Part shown: in pieces, positions 46,162-55,272 of the stretch
Layout: each line of letters begins with the position of its first letter
How positions within the stretch are numbered: the stretch's first letter is position 1
Assembly (NCBI GenBank): GCA_963821715.1
Contig: CAWGET010000010.1
Location: 310,001 to 374,000 of the forward strand
Source: CAWGET01 sp963821715
GTDB taxonomy: Bacteria > Bacteroidota > Ignavibacteria > Ignavibacteriales > Melioribacteraceae
Length of the DNA: 64,000 bases
Reading direction: 5' to 3'
Notes under the pieces: model-generated
Told to the model about the DNA's origin: nothing
Database searches by the model: none
Seen by the model: the letters and a program-made list of their open reading frames with translations, nothing else
Position numbers and translations under genes: made by a program

Positions 46162-48177
46162 TTATTTTAAATAAACCATTTTATTTATAGATGAAAATCT
46201 GTTGGCGAAAGAGTAAAAATATATTCCCGAAGAAAGATTAAATTCTTCAGCGTTAAAAATTAATTTATGATTCCCCTCGTTTAGATCCGTATGATTTAAT
46301 CTGGCAACTATTTGTCCGAGAACATTAAAGACCCTTAATTCCGCATCGCCTGCTTCATTCAATTTAAATGGAATCACGGTATAACCGTTAAACGGATTTG
46401 GATAATTTACTCCGAGTTCAAAATCAATTTTATCTTTTTTTTTATTTTTAACCGAAGTAATAATTTTAAGATTAGCCGAATCGAGTGAAAATATTTTTTC
46501 GGAATTAGAAACAAAATATCTCAGCTCATCCAATGCAGCCGATTGCCGTTGACCGGAATTTCTTGAAGCTTTGTAAACGGAAGAATCCACAAAAGCGGCG
46601 TTCCTGCCGTCAACAATTATCAGCGGCATTTTACCCGAAACTTCCACCGTCTTTTCTTTATAATTGATATACGCAAAGTCGAGATCGTCGAGAAAAAGAC
46701 CAAGCTTGGAACCCGCTCTCATCATACCGTAGGTAACAGCGGCGGATTTATTTTCCAGAAAATCTTCTTCATCAAACAAACTTGGCTGGAAGATGAGTTC
46801 ATCGAACAATCCCAAACCTTCTTTTATTTTTAGTTCGCCGTAATAAGCCGCTGAAGGATCGCTTTCCGTTCCGGATACATAATATCCGCCGGCGATTTTA
46901 CCAGCATTTCCGATAAACAAAATAGGCGCTTTGTCATCTGCAATTTTATCTGCAAAGTCTTTTCCGCTTAAACCCGATTTATCCCTTAACAAACTTAATG
47001 TTTCCAGATCGTTCCCGATAAATAGATAGGCTTCATTCTCTCTTATTTTTTTCGCAAACGTAGAAGAGTTAATAGAATCAATTGAAACTTTAGTTGAATA
47101 GACTTCTAAATTTTTATCATTAAAAAATGCGGTAAGCTCATTTATTTTTTCTTCAACGGAACCGTCGTGAAGAATCATAATTTTGGATTTATCCTCCTGA
47201 AGAAATTTTTCTATCGCCGATTCTTTTCCGGTTCTTATTCTGTTATCGCCGGTCAGGTAAATATTAGTTATGGGAAAACGATATTCACTTTCAGCAATTG
47301 CCCGAGCTGAATTCGGAATTTGATGAACGGATTTTGTTTTTAAATTGTATTGCCAGTCTGCGGTGAGATTATGAACATTTAAATTTTCGAGTGAAAAATC
47401 CGGAGATGCGGCATTCAATCTGGTTTCTTCATCAAACTCGAAAACGGAAACTGCGCCGCTTCCGTAAACCGTTCCAATTCCGTTTTTATCTATACAGAAA
47501 GCGGTTTTATCGTCAATCCCGATTCCGGTAATTTTTTTATTTACACTTTCGAAATAATTAATTAAAAATCCGGTAACCCTGCCGAACCTTCCGCGCTGAA
47601 TAAAATGTGTATCAAAAATAACTTCGGGAACTAAATTTAAAAAATTGTCATCGAGATCTATCCTTTCTGTAAAAGGATTCCATAAACTTTCTTTAGGATT
47701 TACAGCCGGATAAAAACTCGCCGCATAATCAATACTTCCCAGGATCATCGCTCCCGCGCTTGTGCCTGCAATAACGCCTCCCGACTCAAACACCTGTGTT
47801 ATTGCCTCTTCGGTCTTTGTCCCTTTCCAATAAGAATTGTATTTCCATTGATCGCCGCCTTTTATAAATACCGCATCAGCTGCGGCAATTTTTTCGTAAG
47901 TCGATTGAAGATCGGCAAAATTTTCGGAATCGATTTTAAAATTTTCCGCAGAAGAAAATCCGAGTGATTTAAAATAATCCGGCAGCCAGCCAGAAGCATC
48001 CGAATAAGAAAGAATTATAATACTTCCGCTGTCGGCTTTTTCAACTATCCATCCGTATGGTTTATCGCTCCAATCATTATAATCTTCGCCGCCTCCGCCC
48101 ACAGCGCAAATATATCCCTGAGCGTTTATTACACAGCTTAACAATACAAGAAATAAAGCTATTAGTATTTTCCTCAT
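46162..48177 (-). CDS. Secreted cyanophycinase (S51) with degenerate second S51-like domain and T9SS tail
   Basis: 671 residues: signal peptide (MRKILIALFLVLLSCVINAQ), S51 domain (about 21-250), a second region (about 300-530) and a C-terminal sorting domain from about 588 (YPNPFNGYT). In the S51 domain GGDQ is at 107-110, nucleophile Ser140 in AGTSAGA, His191 in DTHF, then Arg195, Arg197 and Arg200; GIDDKTA follows. These are the catalytic and backbone-binding features of cyanophycinase, which cuts multi-arginyl-poly-aspartate into beta-Asp-Arg dipeptides. The second region repeats the layout without Ser (GNAGKIAG). The tail predicts export and surface anchoring by T9SS. It follows a PorV-like gene by 3 bp. 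Confidence 0.9.
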   Translation of the reverse strand: MRKILIALFLVLLSCVINAQGYICAVGGGGEDYNDWSDKPYGWIVEKADSGSIIILSYSDASGWLPDYFKSLGFSSAENFKIDSENFADLQSTYEKIAAADAVFIKGGDQWKYNSYWKGTKTEEAITQVFESGGVIAGTSAGAMILGSIDYAASFYPAVNPKESLWNPFTERIDLDDNFLNLVPEVIFDTHFIQRGRFGRVTGFLINYFESVNKKITGIGIDDKTAFCIDKNGIGTVYGSGAVSVFEFDEETRLNAASPDFSLENLNVHNLTADWQYNLKTKSVHQIPNSARAIAESEYRFPITNIYLTGDNRIRTGKESAIEKFLQEDKSKIMILHDGSVEEKINELTAFFNDKNLEVYSTKVSIDSINSSTFAKKIRENEAYLFIGNDLETLSLLRDKSGLSGKDFADKIADDKAPILFIGNAGKIAGGYYVSGTESDPSAAYYGELKIKEGLGLFDELIFQPSLFDEEDFLENKSAAVTYGMMRAGSKLGLFLDDLDFAYINYKEKTVEVSGKMPLIIVDGRNAAFVDSSVYKASRNSGQRQSAALDELRYFVSNSEKIFSLDSANLKIITSVKNKKKDKIDFELGVNYPNPFNGYTVIPFKLNEAGDAELRVFNVLGQIVARLNHTDLNEGNHKLIFNAEEFNLSSGIYFYSFANRFSSINKMVYLK

Positions 48178-48180
48178 AAA

Positions 48181-49176
48181 TTAAAATTCCAATCCGATTG
48201 AAACACGATGAATCGCGGGCAGAATATCATACATTGAGTAAGCGTAATCGAAAGAAATTAATGAAGATGAAAAAGGAATATTTGCGCCCGCGCCGAAGGT
48301 GAAATCTTCATCGTCATAATTGTATTTATAACCGCCTCTCAAAAATAATCTGTCATAAAATCCGAGTTCAGTCCCGAACAGAATTCTTTCACTATTGTCA
48401 TTCGGATGAACAGCGTCGAGACCGGATTTAACCGTTAAAAAATCAGAATCATAAATATCGATTCCTATACCGACTTGAAAAGTTAAAGGAAGAGGATAAG
48501 TTTCCGTAATCAGCCGGGCGGATGTCAAACGGTTCTGCGGCAGTTTCTCATCGATGTCGTGAATTATTTCCAGGTCCTCGCCTTCAAAAGAAAGATCGGG
48601 GCCAAAATTGCCCATTCTCATTGCGATGGTTAAATTTTGAAAATCTAACCGATATTGAGTGCCGATATCAAAAGCAATTCCTGTGGCTGATTCATTCCAA
48701 ATTCTCTGCGAAATATATTTAACCGTTACTCCGGTCGAAAATCTATCCGTTAAATTTCTGGAGAATGTTAATCCGAATGCGATATCTTGCGCGTCATAAA
48801 AACGTCCGGTTCCGTTGGGTTCATATTCGGTAGTAATTTCTAATTCGTCCATACTAAAAATTATTAAACTCGCACCTATCATTCCAACGCCTTCTAATTT
48901 AAAAGCGGCTGCAAGAGAATTATAATCGAATTGATCGAACCAGCGCATATAGGAAAACTCGGCGGCATTTCTATTCAGTTTAGATAATCCGGCAGGATTC
49001 CAGAAGACTGATGAAACATCATCGCTCAATCCTATATAAGCGCCGCCTAACGCGGCGGCTTTGGCTCCGGCGGGAATTTCCAAAAACTGCGCGCCGGCTG
49101 TTCCCAGGTTTGGGTTTTGCGCAAAAGCGTTAAAAACTAAAAATATAAATATGAAAGCAGTAAGCGTTTTTTTCAT
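48181..49176 (-). CDS. PorV/PorQ-family outer-membrane protein in the cyanophycinase operon
   Basis: 331 residues with a signal peptide (MKKTLTAFIFIFLVFNAFAQ). The mature start LGTAGAQFLEIPAGAKAAALGGAYIGLSDDVSSVFWNPAGL is the UPF0164/PorV pattern (shown here across two short spans), and the protein ends in a barrel strand, HRVSIGLEF. PorV carries T9SS cargo to the cell surface. It sits 3 bp before a T9SS-tailed cyanophycinase and 11 bp after a surface protein, so a dedicated export or surface-complex role is likely. Confidence 0.87.
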   Translation of the reverse strand: MKKTLTAFIFIFLVFNAFAQNPNLGTAGAQFLEIPAGAKAAALGGAYIGLSDDVSSVFWNPAGLSKLNRNAAEFSYMRWFDQFDYNSLAAAFKLEGVGMIGASLIIFSMDELEITTEYEPNGTGRFYDAQDIAFGLTFSRNLTDRFSTGVTVKYISQRIWNESATGIAFDIGTQYRLDFQNLTIAMRMGNFGPDLSFEGEDLEIIHDIDEKLPQNRLTSARLITETYPLPLTFQVGIGIDIYDSDFLTVKSGLDAVHPNDNSERILFGTELGFYDRLFLRGGYKYNYDDEDFTFGAGANIPFSSSLISFDYAYSMYDILPAIHRVSIGLEF

Positions 49177-49187
49177 TTTTTTGCCTT

Positions 49188-51917
49188 CTATTTTATTACT
49201 GCAAATCTACTTAAATACTCCGCATCATCTGATTTAACTACATAAATATAAATTCCCGGCGCTATTTCTCTTCCTCCTTCGGATCTAAGATCCCAAATAA
49301 CCGTTCCGCTGTTTGATTCGTTGCGGAGAGTTTTAACAAGATCGGCGTCGATTGTATAAATATGAATTGTGCATTCCACTGGTAAATTTATAAATTGTAT
49401 TTCACGCAGAGGCTCTCGTCTCAGTTCTCCAAATTCCGGTTCATACAAGGAAGAAACCACATACGGATTCGGCACGACGCGAATATTCGAAATATTTTCC
49501 CGCACTATTTGATTATCAATACTGGAAGGATTTATCTCAAATTCAAACACATCGTTGGGAGTAAGAGCTTTGGGTTTTATAGTGGTTAAAGAAAAGTTGT
49601 TTCCCGCGGCGGGCGGATTTTCCGGATCGAACTCTACAATTCCGCTGATACCGCCAAACTGAAAGGCGGAAAAATTGTAAAGCGTATCGTAAGCAGAAAT
49701 CGTATTCTGTATTCCGTCTTTTATTATTAAAGATATAAAAGTTTCTCCGTCAGAACCGGTTCCGTTTCCTGTAGTTGAAATTGTGTATGTTTCATCGGAA
49801 ATAACAGTCTCGTCATCAATCGAAAAGCTGATGTCTAAGTTATCCGTTCCGCCGATTCTTGAAACATCATCAATAATATCAGGTTCTTTTATTTGAAATA
49901 AAACGCCGTCTTCAGTTGATTGAAGCTGCCCGATCTTAAAAGGGCGCGGAGTAATTACGGTATCTTTATTATTTCGAACAGCTGCTACGGCAAAACGGAC
50001 AGTAATTCGATCATCCTTTTGCGGCGGTGAAAAATTTTCAATTTCACTTTGGTTTGTCAGCTTTACTTCGAGCGATGAATTAATTTCATAAGTCCTTCCT
50101 GAAATATATCTTCGCGGCGTCGGTTCTACAACTTCGTCCGTAGTAAGATCAACTAACTCATATTGATTTTCGGATATAAAAACGAACGCGTAATCGTGCA
50201 TATTTACTTGAGAGGAATCTGTTATCAATGGCTCTGCTGTAACATCTAAATTCCCGTTTTCAATTCTGGTTATGTAAGTGAAACCTACTTTGTAACTTGC
50301 GCCGGATAATTCTTCCTTATCCACCGGACTTACCAATAATTGATAATTTGAATTCCCGTTTCCAACCTGATTTACATCCGCGGCGGAAACAGGCATATAT
50401 CCCGCAGGATTAGAAAGCGGTTTAAGAGATACTAAATTCGGCGAATCAGGCGAGCTTCCTTTCGGACTCTCTAAGCTTACGATTGATGTATCGCCTCTAT
50501 CATAAGCTGTAACAGAATACCAATACTCAAATCCGTTAGTTACATTTGTATCGACAAAACTGTATTGAAGACCTGAACTGCTTGCAATATTATAATCTGA
50601 AACCAAACTCCAGTTAACGCCTTTATCGATACTCCGATAGAGCCTGTATCCATCAAAGTCAAATTCACCGGAAAAATTATCTCTTGATAATTCAGCCTTA
50701 TCATCCCAAAAAAGAATATTTTTATTATCTCCCGAAACTCCTGTCAGATTCGGAGTAGCGGGTGGTTTGCTAATTTCGAAGTCAAACTCCATTATTCTTT
50801 CTGCGGTTTCTACATTTTTAATTACGTCATTATAGTTATCGCCCGCTACTATGGCTGTAACAAAAACCAAAGTATCGCCCGAATTAATCGTGTATGGGCC
50901 GGAACCGACGTTTGCAACAATATCCAGCCCGGACGAAGGTATCGTCGAAGGATCGTCAAAGTTTAAGGCTGCGTTATTCCCGAGATGAAAATATCTCCCG
51001 CCGGAATTTGAATTATATAAATCCGGGCTGCTCGAAAGTATTCCATATTGAATCGAATCCCGGTCTTCGTCGTCAAAATATAAATTATAGTGGAAGTCGG
51101 TTATTCCGCTCTTTGAATTAACGGTTTGGGGTGTTTTTAGAAATGCTACTCCAAAATATCCGGTCGTTCCGCCCTCCCATTCGTCGGAAACTCCGTCGTC
51201 ATAGAAATAAAGAAAATTCTTTTCTTTATCGAATCCGACGAAATCGTCGCCGTATTCAGGGTCGCCGCCGCTTATATTGCCAACATCGATATCGGCATAA
51301 AGTCCAAAATAAAAATCATCATAATTTTTATTGCTTTTATTTACAACTTTATAGGTATAAAAAATCATATCCTGCGCAAACGAAACTCCGTAAGCGTATC
51401 CTATCTGATGAACTTCGATATCCAATATTTGCACAGTATTATTGCTGTCGTTATAAACAGCATAACTATCCTGATCAGATTTTATAACCGGATTTCCATC
51501 CGAGTCTTTAACCGGCCATCCGTTTTCAGGATTCCAGGTATTCGGTTTATCGCTGAATGCAATTTGTGAAAGTTCTCTGTTATGAAATCCATAAGCCGCT
51601 TCCCATTCCTCGTTTGTTGTATAACGTCCCTGAACAACATTACCGGGAACTCCGACCATCGGCGCAATTCTGTAAATATAGTTCTTGCCGCTGTTTATCG
51701 GAAACTCGCCCGATGGTCCCTGCGTTACTCGTCTGGGATACAGCTTTCCTCTGTTTTCAAAAAACAATCCGATCGCGCTCGCGTTATGCGTTCCGCCGGC
51801 TCTATCTAAAATTCCGGTAGTTTTGTCTAATCCTTTATCCCGGTCTTCAAACCGCTCTTGAGCAAGCAGAGAAAAATGGAGCGTAAATAAAAATACAATT
51901 AGTAAAAAATATTTCAT
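49188..51917 (-). CDS. Large secreted surface protein with FN3-like domain and FlgD-like C-terminal domain
   Basis: 909 residues with a signal peptide (MKYFLLIVFLFTLHFSLLAQ). Residues about 1-380 have an unnamed region rich in Asp, Gly and Tyr (YKVVNKSNKNYDDFYFGLYA). Residues about 385-510 look like a fibronectin type III domain (YRLYRSIDKGVNWSLVSD). The last ~90 residues (IRVVPNPYVVSS, VKTLRNESNSGTVIWDLRSE, APGIYIYVVKSDD) are a FlgD-Ig-like/T9SS-type tail. It lies between a TonB receptor and a PorV-like gene. It may bind substrate at the cell surface, filling the place SusD has in other Bacteroidota; that is inference. Confidence 0.75.
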   Translation of the reverse strand: MKYFLLIVFLFTLHFSLLAQERFEDRDKGLDKTTGILDRAGGTHNASAIGLFFENRGKLYPRRVTQGPSGEFPINSGKNYIYRIAPMVGVPGNVVQGRYTTNEEWEAAYGFHNRELSQIAFSDKPNTWNPENGWPVKDSDGNPVIKSDQDSYAVYNDSNNTVQILDIEVHQIGYAYGVSFAQDMIFYTYKVVNKSNKNYDDFYFGLYADIDVGNISGGDPEYGDDFVGFDKEKNFLYFYDDGVSDEWEGGTTGYFGVAFLKTPQTVNSKSGITDFHYNLYFDDEDRDSIQYGILSSSPDLYNSNSGGRYFHLGNNAALNFDDPSTIPSSGLDIVANVGSGPYTINSGDTLVFVTAIVAGDNYNDVIKNVETAERIMEFDFEISKPPATPNLTGVSGDNKNILFWDDKAELSRDNFSGEFDFDGYRLYRSIDKGVNWSLVSDYNIASSSGLQYSFVDTNVTNGFEYWYSVTAYDRGDTSIVSLESPKGSSPDSPNLVSLKPLSNPAGYMPVSAADVNQVGNGNSNYQLLVSPVDKEELSGASYKVGFTYITRIENGNLDVTAEPLITDSSQVNMHDYAFVFISENQYELVDLTTDEVVEPTPRRYISGRTYEINSSLEVKLTNQSEIENFSPPQKDDRITVRFAVAAVRNNKDTVITPRPFKIGQLQSTEDGVLFQIKEPDIIDDVSRIGGTDNLDISFSIDDETVISDETYTISTTGNGTGSDGETFISLIIKDGIQNTISAYDTLYNFSAFQFGGISGIVEFDPENPPAAGNNFSLTTIKPKALTPNDVFEFEINPSSIDNQIVRENISNIRVVPNPYVVSSLYEPEFGELRREPLREIQFINLPVECTIHIYTIDADLVKTLRNESNSGTVIWDLRSEGGREIAPGIYIYVVKSDDAEYLSRFAVIK

Positions 51918-51939
51918 TTCAAATTCCTATATCGATTAA

Positions 51940-54396
51940 TTAAAATCTCACTCCGAGTCCGACCCTGATTGATCTTGGCGGACCGAAATTAGCAGGATTT
52001 TTTATATATTCTTCTGACTGTTGACCGACGAAAGTTAAATCCGGTTCTCCGGTATCCGGATAAACATAAACAACATTTTTATGATCTGTAAGATTTAGTA
52101 TTTCGGCAAATATCCTGGCTCTTAATCCGGAAATAATTTCTAACTCTTTGCCGATCTCCATATCGACAGTGTAAGTCATCGGCATCCTTAAAGAATTTCG
52201 GATGACGAAACCGATATCTCGTCCGCCGGGTGTGTAAGGATAACCGGAGGAGGCTCTAAAAATTAAACTGATATCCATATCGTCAAACACTTTGTTTCCA
52301 AAGAGTTCCGGACCTTCTCCCTTCGGAATAGAAAATGTTCCGCTTGCATTTATAAGATGAGTCTTATCAAAGTCCAGATAATACAGAAGAGTCGATTCCG
52401 TTGTTCCGGGATATTGTTCCGTTTCAGAAGAAGCGCTCCCCTTGGCAACCGAATAAGTATAGGTTAAACCGCCCGAGAAATATTTTGATCTTCTCGCGTC
52501 TATATTGATCTCAAACCCGCGCATATTCGCATAATCTTCATTAACGTATAAAGTATAACCCGTATAACGTCCGTCGGTAAAAGGGAAGAAATATTTTGTG
52601 CCGATCAAGCCGGTTACATCTTTATAATAAGCGGTCAAGCTCATCGCAACGCGGTCGGAAAATTGATGGGACAAACCTACTTCGTATGCAATTGTTCTCT
52701 GCGCGTCAAGATCCGGCTGACCAAAAAGCGGCTCTCTTACGTTTAGATCGTATTGGTTATTTTCAAATAAAAACTGATATTCGGGATTCTGAAAAAAATG
52801 TCCGTATGCAAAATGAAGTTTTGTCCTGTCGGAAATAGGATGCGCAATTCCTACTCTCGGGCTAACCTGGTATCTCGATTCGGCACTTATAAAAGAATTT
52901 GCGTTCAGAGGATCTTTTCTAAAATCGATGTTAGCATTAAGATAATCGAACCGGAGTCCGAGATTAATTACAAGATAAGGCAATTCAATTTTATCTTGAA
53001 GATAAGCGGCCGCTTCAAAAGGCTCGGTGTCATAATTATTTATATACGGAAAATTCCGCTTAGGATCGTAGACGCTGTAAAGCTTTAACCAATGCTTTTT
53101 ATATTGAAGACCCAGCTTTACCTCATTTACTTTTCCCATCTGCCAAACCATATCCGCTTTTGCGTCAATTGTTGCGGTTCGGCTGTCGGTAAAACTTACC
53201 GGATCGGCTTTAGCAAAAAACTCAAATCCAGTTCCGGCATCGGGAAGATATTCTCTTTCGGCTATTGATAAATATTCAGAAGTATCTTTATCGATTCCTG
53301 AATAATATCCCTGATTGAAATAAGAAACTCTCAGGTCGTAGAATAAATTGTTTTTTATAGTGTGCGTAAAACTTAGCGTAGACTGATAACTATCAGAGTT
53401 GGTTTTTGAATATTGTTCGGGAATATATTTCCAGGCATGGCTGTAGCCTTTCCGTTCCGTCAAACTTCCTCTGTTAGATACGGTTACTTTAATATTCGGC
53501 AATCCGCTGAAAGAGACTTTAGAAAAAAATGATTTTTCATCTTTATAACCAAAGGGCAGGTAGCTTCCGCGTTCATCTAATTCTCCCGAAACAAAAAACT
53601 TTAAGTCGGGAAGAAATAACGGACCGCTTAAACTTCCGTTAATTCTTGATTCGTCCAGATCGGCATATCTTTCCACGCCGAAATTGCTCGTTCTGTATTC
53701 CAGTTTACCGGAAAAATCCTCTGAACCATCTCGTGTAACAATATTAACAACTCCGCTTAATGCGTTGCCGTATTCGGCGTTGAACGTTCCGCTTAATAAG
53801 GACATTTCCTGGATGGCGTCGTTTCCTATTTGTGTAGCGAGGCCTCCGAGCAGCGGGTCGGTTACATACATCCCGTCCACCATATACGCTACTTCGTTCG
53901 ATCTTCCGCCTCTGATATGTAGATTATTTCCGCTTCCGACAACTCCCGCCTGCAGCGATAAAAGCTCAGTAAAAGTCGCGACGGGCAATTCTTCAATTTC
54001 ATCTCTTGTCATCACTGAGATCGAGCTTGTTAAATCCTTTTGAACCAGAGGCGTCCGAGCGGAAACTATTACTTCGCCAATTTCGAGGCTTGCCGGCTGC
54101 AGCGCGAATGAAATATCTGTGGTCCTATCAACTACAATGTTTACATCTTCTATAAGAACGCTTTTGTAACCGACGCTGCTGATCTTAACGTCGTAATCGC
54201 CCGGAGGAATATTTAGAATAACAAAATTTCCGTCAACTCCGGCGGCAGCTCCTAAACTGGTTCCGACTATAATAACGTTCGCTCCTATCAGCGGTTCGCC
54301 GTTGGAAGCATCAGTTATCGTTCCGGAAATTTTACCCGTCGTTCCGGCAAAAAGACCGGAAAATATAAATAGCGTAAAAAGAAAAATCTTTTTCAC
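51940..54396 (-). CDS. TonB-dependent outer-membrane receptor
   Basis: 818 residues with a signal peptide (MKKIFLFTLFIFSGLFAG) and GTG start preceded by GGGGAG. A CarboxypepD_reg-like domain (GKISGTITDASNGEPLIGANV) leads to the plug (SISVMTRDEIEELPVATFTE, YMVDGMYVTDPLLGG, NAEYGNALSGVVNIVTRDG) and then a 22-strand barrel ending RSIRVGLGVRF. It should take up a large substrate with energy from TonB. Its operon neighbours suggest a cyanophycin fragment or similar peptide. Its partner is a PorV-like/surface-protein pair instead of SusD. Confidence 0.94.
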   Translation of the reverse strand: MKKIFLFTLFIFSGLFAGTTGKISGTITDASNGEPLIGANVIIVGTSLGAAAGVDGNFVILNIPPGDYDVKISSVGYKSVLIEDVNIVVDRTTDISFALQPASLEIGEVIVSARTPLVQKDLTSSISVMTRDEIEELPVATFTELLSLQAGVVGSGNNLHIRGGRSNEVAYMVDGMYVTDPLLGGLATQIGNDAIQEMSLLSGTFNAEYGNALSGVVNIVTRDGSEDFSGKLEYRTSNFGVERYADLDESRINGSLSGPLFLPDLKFFVSGELDERGSYLPFGYKDEKSFFSKVSFSGLPNIKVTVSNRGSLTERKGYSHAWKYIPEQYSKTNSDSYQSTLSFTHTIKNNLFYDLRVSYFNQGYYSGIDKDTSEYLSIAEREYLPDAGTGFEFFAKADPVSFTDSRTATIDAKADMVWQMGKVNEVKLGLQYKKHWLKLYSVYDPKRNFPYINNYDTEPFEAAAYLQDKIELPYLVINLGLRFDYLNANIDFRKDPLNANSFISAESRYQVSPRVGIAHPISDRTKLHFAYGHFFQNPEYQFLFENNQYDLNVREPLFGQPDLDAQRTIAYEVGLSHQFSDRVAMSLTAYYKDVTGLIGTKYFFPFTDGRYTGYTLYVNEDYANMRGFEINIDARRSKYFSGGLTYTYSVAKGSASSETEQYPGTTESTLLYYLDFDKTHLINASGTFSIPKGEGPELFGNKVFDDMDISLIFRASSGYPYTPGGRDIGFVIRNSLRMPMTYTVDMEIGKELEIISGLRARIFAEILNLTDHKNVVYVYPDTGEPDLTFVGQQSEEYIKNPANFGPPRSIRVGLGVRF

Positions 54397-54414
54397 AATT
54401 AACTCCCCAGGACA

Positions 54415-55272
54415 TTACGCAATTACAATATCCTGCAATTCCATTATTTTGTTGATGTTATTGAGCATTTTATTTGCTTTCGTTTTGTTCTTAATCGCGC
54501 ATTCCGTGGCTATTGCGTTTATAAGAACCGAAATTGCCGCAAACGAATTTGTAAAAAGCATATTATCGCTTTTGATAATAAGACTTACATCCGACAAAAA
54601 CGATATTGGAGACGCATCTTTATTTGTGAGCGATAGAATCTTTATTTTTTTTTGCCTGGCAAACTTTACCGCCTCTATTGTTTCTTTAGAATAAGGCGGG
54701 AATGAAAGTGCAATTATCAGGTCTTTTGAGTTTAGAAATAAAATCTGCTCCATAAAAGAAGAATAGTTATGCGTAAAATTAGATGCGTTAACAGCAACCT
54801 GATTTAACTGATACGACAATATTTGTGCAAGCAAATAAGATATCCCCAGCCCGCTTGTAAAAACTCTTTCGGATTTCAAAATCAAATCAACCGCTTTTTT
54901 AAAACTGTGTCTGTCAATAAGGTTGAGACTTTCGTTAATATTATTGATGTCATGTTCAGCAACAGCAATTAATGTATCTTCCTTTAAACCAGAGCTATCA
55001 ATTAATGAGAAAATCTGTTTATTTTTAATTTTATATTGCAGGTGATCCGCAATTTCCTCGCGCATTTCCAAAAAGCCTTTAAACCCGATACGCTGAGCAA
55101 AACGAACAACCGAAGCAACGCTAAGCGATGTTGAATTTGCAATATCCTGCACGCTTAGAAACGGAACATTGTCGAAATTCTCAATGATATAATCTGCAAG
55201 CTGCTTATGATTTTTCGACAACGCTTCGTAGTTCCTTTGAATTCTCGACCTTATTTCTGTGTATCTGCTCAT
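54415..55272 (-). CDS. RpiR/MurR-family transcriptional regulator with SIS domain
   Basis: 285 residues. An N-terminal HTH_6 domain (about 1-77, with VQDIANSTSLSVASVVRFAQ) is followed by a SIS domain (about 120-260, RVFTSGLGISYLLAQILSY and LIIALSFPPYSKET). RpiR proteins usually sense phosphosugars, but members regulate other pathways too. Its ATG directly follows the stop of the upstream gene, and it is the fifth gene of the ten-gene operon, so it is the likely local regulator. A TTGTAAT-ATTACAA palindrome before the first gene fits RpiR-type sites. Confidence 0.9.
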   Translation of the reverse strand: MSRYTEIRSRIQRNYEALSKNHKQLADYIIENFDNVPFLSVQDIANSTSLSVASVVRFAQRIGFKGFLEMREEIADHLQYKIKNKQIFSLIDSSGLKEDTLIAVAEHDINNINESLNLIDRHSFKKAVDLILKSERVFTSGLGISYLLAQILSYQLNQVAVNASNFTHNYSSFMEQILFLNSKDLIIALSFPPYSKETIEAVKFARQKKIKILSLTNKDASPISFLSDVSLIIKSDNMLFTNSFAAISVLINAIATECAIKNKTKANKMLNNINKIMELQDIVIA

